Assembly (NCBI GenBank): GCA_002917075.1
Contig: NTMA01000043.1
Coordinates: 186,001 to 250,000, forward strand
DNA length: 64,000 nt
Origin: Hawksworthiomyces lignivorus
Taxonomy: Eukaryota > Ascomycota > Sordariomycetes > Ophiostomatales > Ophiostomataceae
Direction of reading: 5' to 3'
The position numbers and the translations under genes were made by a program. The notes beneath the pieces were generated by a model. The model saw nothing but the letters and a program-made list of their open reading frames with translations. It made no database searches and was not told the DNA's origin. Positions 23,249-32,718 of the stretch are shown here, piece after piece; within the stretch, counting starts at the first letter, position 1; each line of letters begins with the position of its first letter.

Positions 23249-24921
23249 GAGAAAATCAATAAGTAAATGGTGAATGAGAATGAGAATGAGATTGCTTGTG
23301 AGATAATCCGTAGCTGTCTTGACGTCGATCGCTTCGGCTGTCTGGAGTAGATCGTCAATCGAATTGGGCAGCAGCACAGCCAAGATAAAGCAGATAATAG
23401 TAGCTTGTCGGCGTCGCAATTAAAATCGAAACGGAGGAGAGAGAGTCTGTCTAAATGCAAAAGTGTCCTTCGTCTGTCGTGAAGTGGTGCAGTGTCGCTC
23501 TGAATGAATGAGGGCCAGCTCTCGTCAATTAACACGGCACAGCCCACGCGTATTGTTCTTTTATTGTGGCTTTGCGTCCTTGGTTTGCCTCGTCCTTTCT
23601 TGTCAGAGCATCATCCCTTCTCACAACAGGAAAACAAAAGGTGATGCCAGCGTGGACGCTTTCGGCGGTGTGGCCATTGTTTGGTTTGTTTGTTTTTTTG
23701 TTGTCTTTTGGGCGGTGTCTCTTTTTATGTGGATGTCTTTTCCTCTTTGGCTTATTTTCTCTTTCTATGATATTTATTTATATGCAGATGCCCCATTTTA
23801 CTTTTGCTAGGCTTATGGTTGGGCAGGAACTGCAGCTATTCGTTGTCTCCTCTCGCTCTTTCCCTCTTTCATTCGCCTGCTTTGTGTTATTGACAGGGGA
23901 GGAGCGACACCATGAGCAAGGCAACAACAACCCACCCCACCATCGTCATACACCGACCCGGTCCTTCCTCATTTGTGTTATTACAGTGGCCCCAGAAGCA
24001 AATAAAGACGGAACAATGCGGAGACAGCAGATTAAGCAGTATAGCCTTCTAAAGGAAATGACATATGCTTGAGAAGAATCGGATTCTATCGTGCTGCGAT
24101 TTCACGATTTCACGATGCCAACTTCATGAGGCGGCTCGTTGCAGCTATCCACATTCGTCTTCACTTACACGGGAACGTCGTCTTTAGGTAACGTGACACA
24201 TGCTAGCCAGTAGGAAACTCATATACGCTCCGTTTCATGAGGGAATCTTCACTTTGAACACGTGTTTGGGGGGAACCTTGCAGGCGATCTGGAGGCGACA
24301 ATTCCATTTGCTGTGGTTTGGCTGGAACGAAAAGCATCTTACGACTGGCTGCACTTTGTCGTCTTTTTCTTTTTCATGTCAACTGCACTGACAGGATCAT
24401 CATCGCATCCGTCCTCTCATGCGTCACTGCCAGACCCCTACGGCAGATGGATTGGGCGCTAAGCCAGAAGCGGTGCCCATCTCAGCTTTTTGTCTTGTAT
24501 TCTCAGTTATTACTCGCCTCACGCTGGGAAAAGCGGGTATGCAAGGACGGGAGTCTCTCGTGCTGCCGTCATCTAAACAGGGCGACCGAAAGCTTGGTTC
24601 GCTCTTTAGCCGTTTTGCGACGCGACTCTCTGCGACTTGCTTTTTTTCTTCTCTTGCAACAAACAACAAACGACGAAACAAAACAGCTAGCTGGCTGATA
24701 GGACACAATAGTAGGCGAATCGAAGTATAGCATCTTTCTGTTTGCTCTTCGATGAGCTAACAGCAGCCTGTTTCAGATCAGATCTGTATATGTATTCTGG
24801 ATTTTTCTGTCATTTATTCCACTGTCGCCAAGTTCCATAAAGGAGCTGCAGGCTTGCTGCCGCTTGACATCTCTTCTGCCACTGCCGCAACTACGATTTA
24901 CGGCGAGCCCCACCCCCCGCC
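23249..24921. other. Divergent intergenic region
   Basis: 1.67 kb between the acidic protein and the SAP protein genes, promoter region for both. Only overlapping short frames; no motif recognised. Confidence 0.4.
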
Positions 24922-27051
24922 ATGGCCTCGACCGCGGCGGACTGGGGCAAGCTCAAGGTCGTCGACCTCAAAGCCGAGCTGAAGAAGCGCGGACTATCAG
25001 TCGCAGGCCGAAAGGACGACTTGGTTCAGCGACTGGCTGAGGACGACGCCAAGAGCGCTGCGGCAGATAGCAGCGAAGATGCGCCGCCCAAGGATGTAGC
25101 CGCAGAAGCACCGGCAGACACAGATGGAGCAGAGCCAGCAGAACCAGCAGAACCAGTAGAGCCAGCAGAAACGGCAGAACTTGCAGAAGCAACAGAGCCA
25201 CCAGAGGCAGCAGAAGTGCTGCCCGCAGCATCCGACGCAGAACAGTCCACTGAAATCATCACACAGGTCCAGGCGGCTTCTGAGAGTGCGCATGCTCTAG
25301 GACCAGTGTCGGAAGCACTACCCCCGCTTGTGCCTGTACCTGCGGCTGCGCAGAGCGATGACGGCGCCAACAAGCCGCCGGCCGCCTCCGAACCTATATC
25401 TGCACCTACCCTTGCCGCTGCACCTGCAACTACGGCCATGTCGGCGCCACCTCAACCGTTCTCCGCGGTTCCTTTGTCGGAGGTCGTCCAAGACGCACAG
25501 AAGCGCAAGCGCCGGTCTGTGACCCCGCCGCCATCCTTGCACCGCGGCGCCGAGGACAGAGACGATGCAGGCAGCAACGGCTCTGGCGGCCGCATCAAGC
25601 GGCGGCGCATCTCTGAAGATAACAGGGATGAGCGCGCAGCGTCTGTGTCTGTCGCAGAGACGAAGACGGAGGAGGGCACGCCCATGTCTCTGAGCGGGAG
25701 CGAGCCAACAGTCGAGCCGGTCGCCGAGCCAGTCCCAGAGGCAGCTGTAGAGCCACCAGCAGCTGAGCCAATGGCGATGGAACCGGAATCGAAGCTGGAA
25801 CCAGAGCCGTCACCGGCGCCGGAGCCGGCCGATGCCGATATAGACCAAGACATCGATGTTTATGTTACCGATCCGAGCGTGCCCCCCGCAGTCCACCCAG
25901 CCACCACTTCCCTTTACATCAGCAACTTGATGCGCCCCTTGCGGCCCGCTATGCTCGAAGAGTACCTGACCGAGCTTGCAGAGCCGCCTTCTTCTTCTGC
26001 CGCAGTGGCCGCTAGCCGCGGACCGCTCCTGGTCAGCGCCTACCTCGATCCCATCAAGACGCACGCCTTTGTCGTCTTCCGCAGCGTCGCCGCCGCTGCT
26101 CGCGTGCGCGCCGCCCTGCACGGCCGCGTGTGGCCCGATGAGAGCAACCGACGTACCCTGCACGTAGACTTTGTGCCCCCGGCGGCAGTGGAAGGCTGGA
26201 TTGCGCAAGAGCAAGAGGCCGGGGGCGGTGGCAGCCGCGGCTCGTCGCTACGCAAGTGGGAAATCGCGTACAATGAAACTGCCGATGGCACGGTGACGGC
26301 GTCGCTGCGGGAGGTGGGCTCTGGCACGACGGCGCCAGCAGCAGCAGCGGCGGCAGCAGAAGCTGCACTACCCCCTTCGCGGTCCCCGCCACCAGCAGGA
26401 GCACCGAGAGGCCCTAAGGGCTCTGCCACGGGCCTGGCTGACCGGCGAGAAGAGCGGGGTGACAGGGACGACAGGGACGACAGGCGCACTCGCCACGCGG
26501 CGGCCGCCGCCGCTTCTCTCGACCCCGTCGTCAAGACCACCCGCGCCAGCCCGCCCCTCGACTACCAAACTGTTCACCCCAACCTAGCTCGCCGCCGCCA
26601 GGATGCCATCGCCGCTCTCGAGGCGCCTTCCTATCGGGACGAGCGGGACGGCGGCGGGCGTTCTTCCGGCCGCGACCGCGGTGCTGGCGACTACGCCAAG
26701 CAGAACAACCGCTACACATTTGAGGATGGCGACCGGCTGGTCGACCGCGGGCCCGAGAAATTCGATGGCATCCGGCCACCGCACCGCGAACGCGAGCGGC
26801 GCCAACAGGAGGAGGGGAAAAGACCGAGGCGGAACCGTCGCGGTGGTCGAGGAAGAGGAGGAGGCGGCGGTGGCGGCTTTGCTCGACGTTACGACGACTA
26901 CCGGCCAGAGTATCAAGACTGGGATAGAGACAGGAACGTGGATAGGGATAGGGATAGGGATAGGGACAGGAACAGAGATTGGAACAAAGACCAATATCGA
27001 GACGAGCGAGAGGGACGGCTGGCTAGTTACGATAACCGGGGCCGATGGTGA
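24922..27051 (+). CDS. SAP and RRM-like domain protein, Acinus-type (ASAP complex)
   Basis: Probable nuclear RNA-binding scaffold related to Acinus, which with SAP18 and RNPS1 forms the splicing-associated ASAP complex. Intronless, 709 aa. A SAP motif is at residues 8-42 (WGKLKVVDLKAELKKRGLSVAGRKDDLVQRL). A long Pro/Ala/Glu low-complexity region with EPAEP repeats and basic NLS-like patches (KRKRRSV; IKRRRIS) follows. At about residues 330-425 an RRM-like fold is seen (TSLYISNLMRPLRP; THAFVVFRSVAAAARVRAALHG; RTLHVDFVP). Near residues 590-620 the stretch YTFEDGDRLVDRGPEKFDGI resembles the RNPS1/SAP18-binding motif seen in Acinus proteins. The tail is RGG-like and then an Arg-Asp repeat coded by a 6-bp repeat (about 26941-26966). 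The ATG context (ccgccATGG) is strong. Confidence 0.8.
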   Translation: MASTAADWGKLKVVDLKAELKKRGLSVAGRKDDLVQRLAEDDAKSAAADSSEDAPPKDVAAEAPADTDGAEPAEPAEPVEPAETAELAEATEPPEAAEVLPAASDAEQSTEIITQVQAASESAHALGPVSEALPPLVPVPAAAQSDDGANKPPAASEPISAPTLAAAPATTAMSAPPQPFSAVPLSEVVQDAQKRKRRSVTPPPSLHRGAEDRDDAGSNGSGGRIKRRRISEDNRDERAASVSVAETKTEEGTPMSLSGSEPTVEPVAEPVPEAAVEPPAAEPMAMEPESKLEPEPSPAPEPADADIDQDIDVYVTDPSVPPAVHPATTSLYISNLMRPLRPAMLEEYLTELAEPPSSSAAVAASRGPLLVSAYLDPIKTHAFVVFRSVAAAARVRAALHGRVWPDESNRRTLHVDFVPPAAVEGWIAQEQEAGGGGSRGSSLRKWEIAYNETADGTVTASLREVGSGTTAPAAAAAAAEAALPPSRSPPPAGAPRGPKGSATGLADRREERGDRDDRDDRRTRHAAAAAASLDPVVKTTRASPPLDYQTVHPNLARRRQDAIAALEAPSYRDERDGGGRSSGRDRGAGDYAKQNNRYTFEDGDRLVDRGPEKFDGIRPPHRERERRQQEEGKRPRRNRRGGRGRGGGGGGGFARRYDDYRPEYQDWDRDRNVDRDRDRDRDRNRDWNKDQYRDEREGRLASYDNRGRW
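26940..26968 (+). repeat. GATAGG hexanucleotide repeat coding for Arg-Asp dipeptides
   Basis: Four to five near-perfect GATAGG units lie in the C-terminal coding part of the SAP protein. They encode an RD-rich tail of the kind found in splicing factors. Confidence 0.75.
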
Positions 27052-27611
27052 CGAAATGACATGAATGAGTTGGGTGTCCAATGGCGTTTTCGAGGCTGCC
27101 TCTAGGTTTTGATATGCTAGGTGTACGGAAAAAAATATTTGTGAATTTTACAAGGCACGAGACAGGAGGGTGCTCACGACATGTACAATACGCTGGCGAA
27201 AAAGAGACTGTATGAGACTATATGACGAGAGTGCAGAAATTTGAGTAAAAAGATCGTTAAGAATTCATTCTACTGTGATAGCACATGTGCTATCTCTCAA
27301 CACCGAGCAAAAAAAGAAAGAAACAAATTGTTTGTTCAGAACCCAAGTTTCAATTTGCATCGAGTGTCAATCTGTACACAACCCAGTAACTAAAAGCCGC
27401 AAAAAAAATGTAAAATCAAGACTATTCACAGAGCAATCTGGCACCTCCTAGGCTGTTTTCCAAGCCATCCATGGAGAAGCGTCCTTTTTGCGAAATCTCA
27501 GGTCTCAAGCCAGACGGACGAAACAAAAGCACGCGCATCATCATCATCATCATCAGGCTGTTCTCGTCTTGCCCTCTCCCTCTCCCTCTCCCTCTCCCGC
27601 TCGAGCTTTCT
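27052..27611. other. Convergent 3' region
   Basis: 560 bp between the SAP protein and CPA1 stop codons. Contains a short CAT run (about 27536-27555) and a CTCTCC-type repeat (about 27573-27600) close to the CPA1 stop; no gene seen. Confidence 0.4.
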
Positions 27612-29202
27612 CTACATGGCCTGCACCAGCGGGGTGGGCTCGACGCCGACGCGCTCCTTGCTAAGGATGTCGAGCAGCAGCTGGGAGGGGCGGTTGTCCT
27701 TGTAGACCTTGGCGGAGTCCTTGTAGAGCTTGACGTTCTGCAGGTAGCGGTCGAACAAGAAGGAGCTGTCCATGGGGCCGCCCTTGGCCTCCGGGTGGAA
27801 CTGGGTGGAGAAGATGGGGCGGGTCTTGTGGATCATGCCCTCGTTGCTGCCGTCGTTGAGGTTGACAAAGTACTCCTTGAACTCGGCGGGCAGCGTGTCG
27901 GCGTCGACGGCGTAGCCGTGGTTCTGGCTGGTGATGTGGCACTGGCCGGTGGTCAACTGGGAAGGGAGAGTCAGCACACATGAACACAACAAAAGTCAAC
28001 AGCTCCAGCCAAGAGAGAGAGAGAGAGAGAGAGAGAATACTCACGTCAAGCGAGGGAATGTTGTGGGCGCGGTTGCCGTACTTGAGCTTGATGGTGCGGG
28101 CGCCGGCGGCGAGGGCGAGCAGCTGGTGGCCGAGGCAGATGCCCATGACGGGGACGGAGGACTCGTCCATGAGGCGGCGCAGGTTGTAGATGGTGTCCTG
28201 GCAATGGGTGGGGTCGCCGGGCCCGTTGGAGATGAAGACGCCGTCGAAGTGGTCGGCGACCTTGTGGACGGGGTAGTTGTAGGGGAAGACGGTGACGGCG
28301 GCGCCGCGGCTGACGAGGCTGCGCAGAATGTTCTCCTTGACGCCGCAGTCGATGAGGGCGACGTGGAAGGCGGCGCCGGGGGACTCGACGACGAAGGGGG
28401 CCTTTGTGCTGACGCGCTTGACGAGGTTGATCTGGGCCGGGTCGATGAAGCTCTCGTCCTCGTCGGCGTCGTACTCGTCGCCGATGGAGATGCGGGCCAG
28501 CGAGGACCCTTGCTCGCGCAGGTAGGTGACGATGGCGCGGGTGTCGACGCCCGAGATGACGGGGACGCCTTCGCGGGCGCACCAGGAGCTCAGGCTCTCG
28601 ACGGCGGTCCAGTGGCTGTACTGCTCGGCGACGTCGGCGACGACGACGCCGGCGCACTGGATGTGGGGCGACTCAAAGTACTTGAGCAGGTTGTACTCGT
28701 CGCGCTCGTTGGAGGGCACGCCGTAGTTGCCGATGAGCGGCTGGGTAAAGACGATGATCTGGCCGCGGTAGGACGGGTCGGTCATGGACTCGGGGTAGCC
28801 GACCAGCGAGGTGGTGAAGACGGCCTCGCCAGAGATGTTGTTGTTGGCACCGTAGGCGGTGCCGTGGAAGATGGGGCCGTCCTGGAAAAGAGTGTGTTAG
28901 CAGCCAAGCACAAGAGAATCCGGCAAAGACGAAAGCGGCGGTGAGGCCACAAGACCGCATACCCGAATGGTGAAGGTGGCGTCCACCCTGTTGGCCGGGG
29001 TGAAGGAGCGGCGCGGCATAGGGGGCATCTTTCGGCCCTTGCTGCCGTCAACGGGAGCGTCGGCGCTGCTATTCAGGCGAGCCTGAGCCTGGGCCTGCAC
29101 GCGCATCGCCAGACCGAGGGTGGTGGTCCGGGGCGCGGCGGCAGCGGCAAAGCCGGCGCTGGCAGCCGGCTTGACAAATCGCATGGGTAGTCGGTACAAC
29201 AT
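27612..29202 (-). CDS. CPA1: Carbamoyl-phosphate synthase, arginine-specific, small (glutaminase) subunit
   Basis: Hydrolyses glutamine and passes ammonia to the large subunit to make carbamoyl phosphate for arginine synthesis in mitochondria. Three exons on the minus strand: 29202-28963, 28881-28045, 27956-27612 (473 aa). The first 40 or so residues are Arg/Ala-rich without acids ([17 protein letters not shown]), a mitochondrial presequence. The small-chain domain begins [20 protein letters not shown]. The class I glutaminase triad is C329 (GICLGHQ), H413 and E415 (TQFHPEA). Intron 2 contains a (GA)n tract near its donor. The leader carries a spliced uORF for the arginine attenuator peptide (29325-29695), so translation is expected to fall when arginine is high. 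A TGACTC core (29943-29948, minus) lies upstream and could be a cross-pathway control site. Confidence 0.96.
28013..28035. repeat. GA dinucleotide repeat in CPA1 intron 2
   Basis: About eleven GA units (CT on the coding strand) lie just downstream of the intron 2 donor at 28044. Simple repeat; no function is apparent. Confidence 0.8.
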
Positions 29203-29324
29203 GATGTCGATTGGTATTGGTGAAATGCTTTATTTTGTCGTATACTGTAAATGCTGTTTATATACTGTTGTTTGGCTGAGAAGGTTGTGAGGTAGAGCGT
29301 GTATCGAGGCGGAGGTAGTATTTT

Positions 29325-29695
29325 CTAATCTAACAGAGCCCTCCACAGATGATCTAGAAGAGACAGTTAGGAATTGGAACATATAGCCTTCAGCATAGGG
29401 TGAAATAAGGATAGAGGCGCAACAAGCCAAAGCAACACCAGTGGAAAAAGAAGCATCTTCTCTGGTGTAGCCATGCTTGGGGAGAGACTATGTAGAGGTA
29501 TTTGTGAGCAAGATGTCACGAACCTGAGAGATAGTCCTACATAGAGAAGAGAGGAGTCAGCAGAAGTTCCAGAGACAAGGTCAATTGAACACCTGGGCAG
29601 GTGGACAACAGGCAATTGGAGACCATGAAGCATCACAACAGGTCCAGAAGGAGTGGTCTTACCTGGCAGGTGAAGATTGACGGGCGCCCGTTCAT
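29325..29695 (-). CDS. Upstream ORF encoding the arginine attenuator peptide (AAP)
   Basis: Regulatory leader peptide that stalls ribosomes in response to arginine and so lowers CPA1 translation. On the minus strand three exons, 29695-29663 (33 nt), 29536-29524 (13 nt) and 29353-29325 (29 nt), join to 24 codons plus TAG. The pieces read MNGRPSIFTCQ, DYLS and DHLWRALLD. This agrees almost residue for residue with the Neurospora/yeast AAP pattern, including the critical Asp at position 12 and Trp at 19. Introns have GTAAGA...TAG and GTTCGT...TAG ends, the second with a CTAAC branch. The uORF stop is 122 nt before the CPA1 ATG. The middle exon is just 13 nt. Too short for ordinary gene prediction, but the match is highly specific. 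Confidence 0.93.
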
Positions 29696-30906
29696 AAGGG
29701 CAGATTTCCGTGACAGAGCAGTGTCAAGGAGGCAAAAAAAAAATTTAGACAGAGGACATAGGGTCACGATGAGCCGGCGTATGCTATTATCTGATTGCAG
29801 AGATTTCTTATTGTTTGGTTTGTAGTGGTTGGTCAGGTTGGTGGTAGTGGAGAGGTAAAGCAAACGAAAAGGAAGAGAGGAAAAGAAGAAAAACTGAAGC
29901 CAAAGTATAGAATAAAAAGAATTAAAAAAAAAAAATATTGAGGAGTCATCCGCATACTGAAGAATTTTTTTTTTTTTCTTTTGGCCCGCCATTAACTATT
30001 TTTATTGCTCATTGGCCTTACACACGCTATTTGCTCCTCTCTTTAGTGGGGGTGATAACAGCCAGTCGCCATCAAAGAGACCTAAAACGATCCAATGGGT
30101 CCAATGGAGGGGTCGATTTTTTTTTTTTTCTTTTTTTTTTTTCTCTTTTTCTTATTTTTCTTTGGGTCGTTTTTTATTGTTTTAATTGTTTTACTATTTA
30201 ATTATGGAATTCTTTTTATTCTATTTAATTTTTGTATTTAATTTCTTTTCTGCCCTCAGTTAGGTTTGACCGCCCCTCCATCGCCCGTCGACGCCGGCGG
30301 GTCCAGGCCTAGCTTAAGACGGCTCAGGGGCGCTTTCCTGCTGAAAAAGAGGGGAAATGCACCTGTGCGTGCCAGAAACACAGGCCAAGATCCGTCCTCA
30401 ATTGACAAATGAACAGCTACATGACACTTGCTAGATCCAGTGCTAGTACAAGGACGCATATTATGTACGAAGTGCATCTACAGTGCACAGAGAAGGTTGC
30501 ATGGAAGCTTGTTTTTTCATATAGGCAATAGATGACGAGCAAATGAGGAATATGACCCAATTACAGGGACACAATCGCTGTGTGGTCCATAGAGACAATG
30601 AGAGTGGGAGTCATTTTTCGCTGCCGCTTTCACTGTCGCTTTCGGTGACAGAATTCAACTGGTCCATTAAACGTCATGTAATCAGTGCTTTTGATCGGGG
30701 ATCTTGCTTTATTTCTTTTGTGTACCTCTTTTTGTTATGTTTCTTTTTATGCCCGTTTATCCTATGTAAGTGAAACCGCCTGTGCCTTTTTGTTTGTCCC
30801 CATGAATCTGTAGTGGTCTGGTCTAGTCGTGATGCCCGAGAAACCAACAGATGATCTCGTTATCGTATTGTGTCTCGTTCCCCGTTCTTGTTCCGTGTCT
30901 CGTTCC
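29696..30906. other. CPA1 upstream region and ETF-beta 3' region
   Basis: 1.2 kb, AT-rich, with T homopolymers at about 29965-29977 and 30118-30142. It holds the CPA1 promoter on the left side. No additional gene recognised. Confidence 0.4.
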
Positions 30907-31924
30907 TTATAACGCACCGAGCTCCTTCAGCTTGGCGATCAGCCCGTCCACGTCCTCCACCTTGCCGCCGCCCTGGCGTGGTGGGGGTTCTGAGAGAGTT
31001 AGCAGAGAGAGAAAAGAGAGTAGAAAGGAGGAAGAAAAAAAAAAAGATAGAACAGAAAAAAAAGAAAGCAAAATGTAGAAGCGTTGAATGCGACTCACCG
31101 GTGACCTTGACGGTCTTGACGCGCTTCTCGGCGGCGGCGGCCTCGAGGCCGTAGTCGGCGAGGGTCTTCTTGGCCAGCGGCTTCTTCTTGGCCTTCATGA
31201 TGTTGGGCAGGGTGGCGTAGCGCGGCTCGTTGAGGCGCAGGTCGGTGGTGACGACGAGGGGCAGCTTTGCGCGGACCGTCTCGACGCCGCCGTCGACCTC
31301 GCGCACGACCTCGACGGCGTCGCCGGCGCCAAAGTCGACCTTGGAGGCCTGGGTCGCCTGCGGCCAGCCCAGCAGGCCGGCCAGCATCTGGCCCGTCTGG
31401 TGCGCGTCGTCGTCGATGCTCTGCTTGCCCAGGATCACCAGGTTGCTCTTCTCCTCCGCCACGATCTTGTGCAGCAGCTTGGCCACCACCAGCGGCTCCA
31501 GCTCCGCCGCGTTCTCGTCCGCGTTCTTGCCCGCCGTGTCCACGTGGATCGCCCGGTCCGCCCCCATCGCCATCGCCGTCCGCAGCACGTCCTGCGCCTT
31601 GGCGGGACCCGCCGACACCACGCAGATGTCCTCCACCCCGCCCGGCGCCCGCTTCTTCTCCCGGATCCGCACCGACTCCTCCACCGAGAGCTCGTCAAAC
31701 GGGTTCATGCTGTGCTTCACCCCCGCCCGCTCCACGCCCGTCTGCGCCTTGTTGACGCGCGGCTTGACCTGTAGGTTTGTGCGTCGTCTCAGTCAGCAAA
31801 AGAAAAACTTAAAAACTGGTGCGCTTGTCTCTCCGCCTCAGGCCCCGCCAGCTCTTGATCCTGCCAGACCTACCGCATAGTCAATGACCCGCTTCACGGG
31901 CACGAGAATCCGAAGAGCAGACAT
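30907..31924 (-). CDS. ETFB: Electron transfer flavoprotein subunit beta
   Basis: Mitochondrial-matrix subunit that, with ETF alpha, carries electrons from acyl-CoA and other dehydrogenases to ETF:ubiquinone oxidoreductase. Three exons on the minus strand: 31924-31874, 31768-31099, 30989-30907 (267 aa). It starts MSALRILVPVKRVIDYAVKPRVN, then KHSMNPFDELSVEESVRIREK, VSAGPAKAQDVLRTAMAMGADRAIHV, the ETF beta signature region VVAKLLHKIVAEEKSNLVILGKQ, DDDAHQTGQMLAGLLGWPQAT and TTDLRLNEPRYATLPNIMKAKKKP. Length fits the family (about 255-265). Two CCTCGG elements upstream would suit fatty-acid induction. The C-terminal exon codes EPPPRQGGGKVEDVDGLIAKLKELGAL, typical of fungal ETF beta. Confidence 0.96.
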
Positions 31925-32160
31925 GTCGGTTTTTGGTGTTCCGGTCGGCTGTGTGCTTGGTCGCCAATTGGGGTTCCTGGATGTGTCGCAGACTCGTCGC
32001 TGTCGTGCAGTTTGATGCAGCCCGTTCGTTGGAGAGTGGCAGAGAACTTGACCTCGCTGGGGAGCTTTGTGCGTTCCAAGAGTCGCTGCGATTGCGATTT
32101 TGATGCGGGCGGGATTCCTAGAATTATTGGAGCTGCCCCGGCTAGGACCGGTTACTTTAA

Positions 32161-32166
32161 CCTCGG
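32161..32166 (+). promoter_or_regulatory. CCTCGG element upstream of ETF beta
   Basis: CCTCGG is the core recognised by the fungal fatty-acid activators FarA/FarB (CTF1 type). This copy is about 240 bp upstream of the ETF beta start; a second inverted copy (CCGAGG) is at 32347-32352. A six-base match can be chance; the location before a beta-oxidation-linked gene makes it plausible. Confidence 0.35.
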
Positions 32167-32346
32167 CCGACAACGGAGACTCACGTGATCAACACCACTC
32201 AAAATATGCTTCGTTTTCTTGGCCCACGAGGCGGTCGATGACATAGCAGAAGCTTGTTGTTTTCGTGCTGTCTCTCTCTCTCTCTCTGTGCTAAATTACG
32301 GAGTATCTAGATGTGTCGGCTACTTTTGGAATAGCAGATAGCATGT

Positions 32347-32352
32347 CCGAGG
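32347..32352 (-). promoter_or_regulatory. Second CCTCGG element (inverted) upstream of ETF beta
   Basis: CCGAGG on the plus strand, so CCTCGG in the orientation of the ETF beta gene, about 425 bp upstream of its ATG. See the neighbouring copy at 32161. Confidence 0.3.
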
Positions 32353-32477
32353 CTATCTATAGTGCTGGGTCCGCTGGTGTTGCTTCACTGAACTTCCTCA
32401 CGAGCCTTGCAATTATTAGTCTTTTAGCACAAATATGCTCAGGAGAGTGAAGAAGCCTCTAAATAACGTAGAATCTT

Positions 32478-32500
<23 letters not shown>
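32478..32500. repeat. TA dinucleotide microsatellite
   Basis: About eleven TA units followed by GTATGTATAT, between the 3' end of the ArfGAP gene and the ETF beta promoter. Confidence 0.85.
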
Positions 32501-32508
<8 letters not shown>

Positions 32509-32718
32509 ATCTTTGGTATTGCTATTCTCCTGGAATCTCATTTCTCGCTAGCATAAAAAATGAAACAGGAAAACAAAAAAAAAAAAAGGAAATCTTTGCA
32601 GACATGCAGTCAATAAAAAAAAAAAAAAGGCCAAGAAAATGTGAATGACAAAAAGCCCTCCCTTTTATCTGCGAGACCAAGAGCCGAAAGAACTCTTCTC
32701 TTTTCTCGTTCACCGGCT

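Larger units (their letters stand above)
31925..32718. other. Promoter region of ETF beta / 3' region of the ArfGAP gene
   Basis: About 800 bp. Contains two CCTCGG sites (32161-32166 and, inverted, 32347-32352), a CT repeat (about 32268-32287) and a TA repeat at 32478-32500. No gene seen. Confidence 0.45.

Noticed and set aside
26941..26966. GGGATA repeats as an interstitial telomere tract
   Set aside because: The unit is not the fungal TTAGGG telomere repeat and it lies in frame inside a coding region, encoding Arg-Asp dipeptides.
27471..28944. Long plus-strand open frames opposite CPA1
   Set aside because: Antisense shadows of CPA1 exon 2; composition is GC-driven and the minus strand carries the catalytic motifs.
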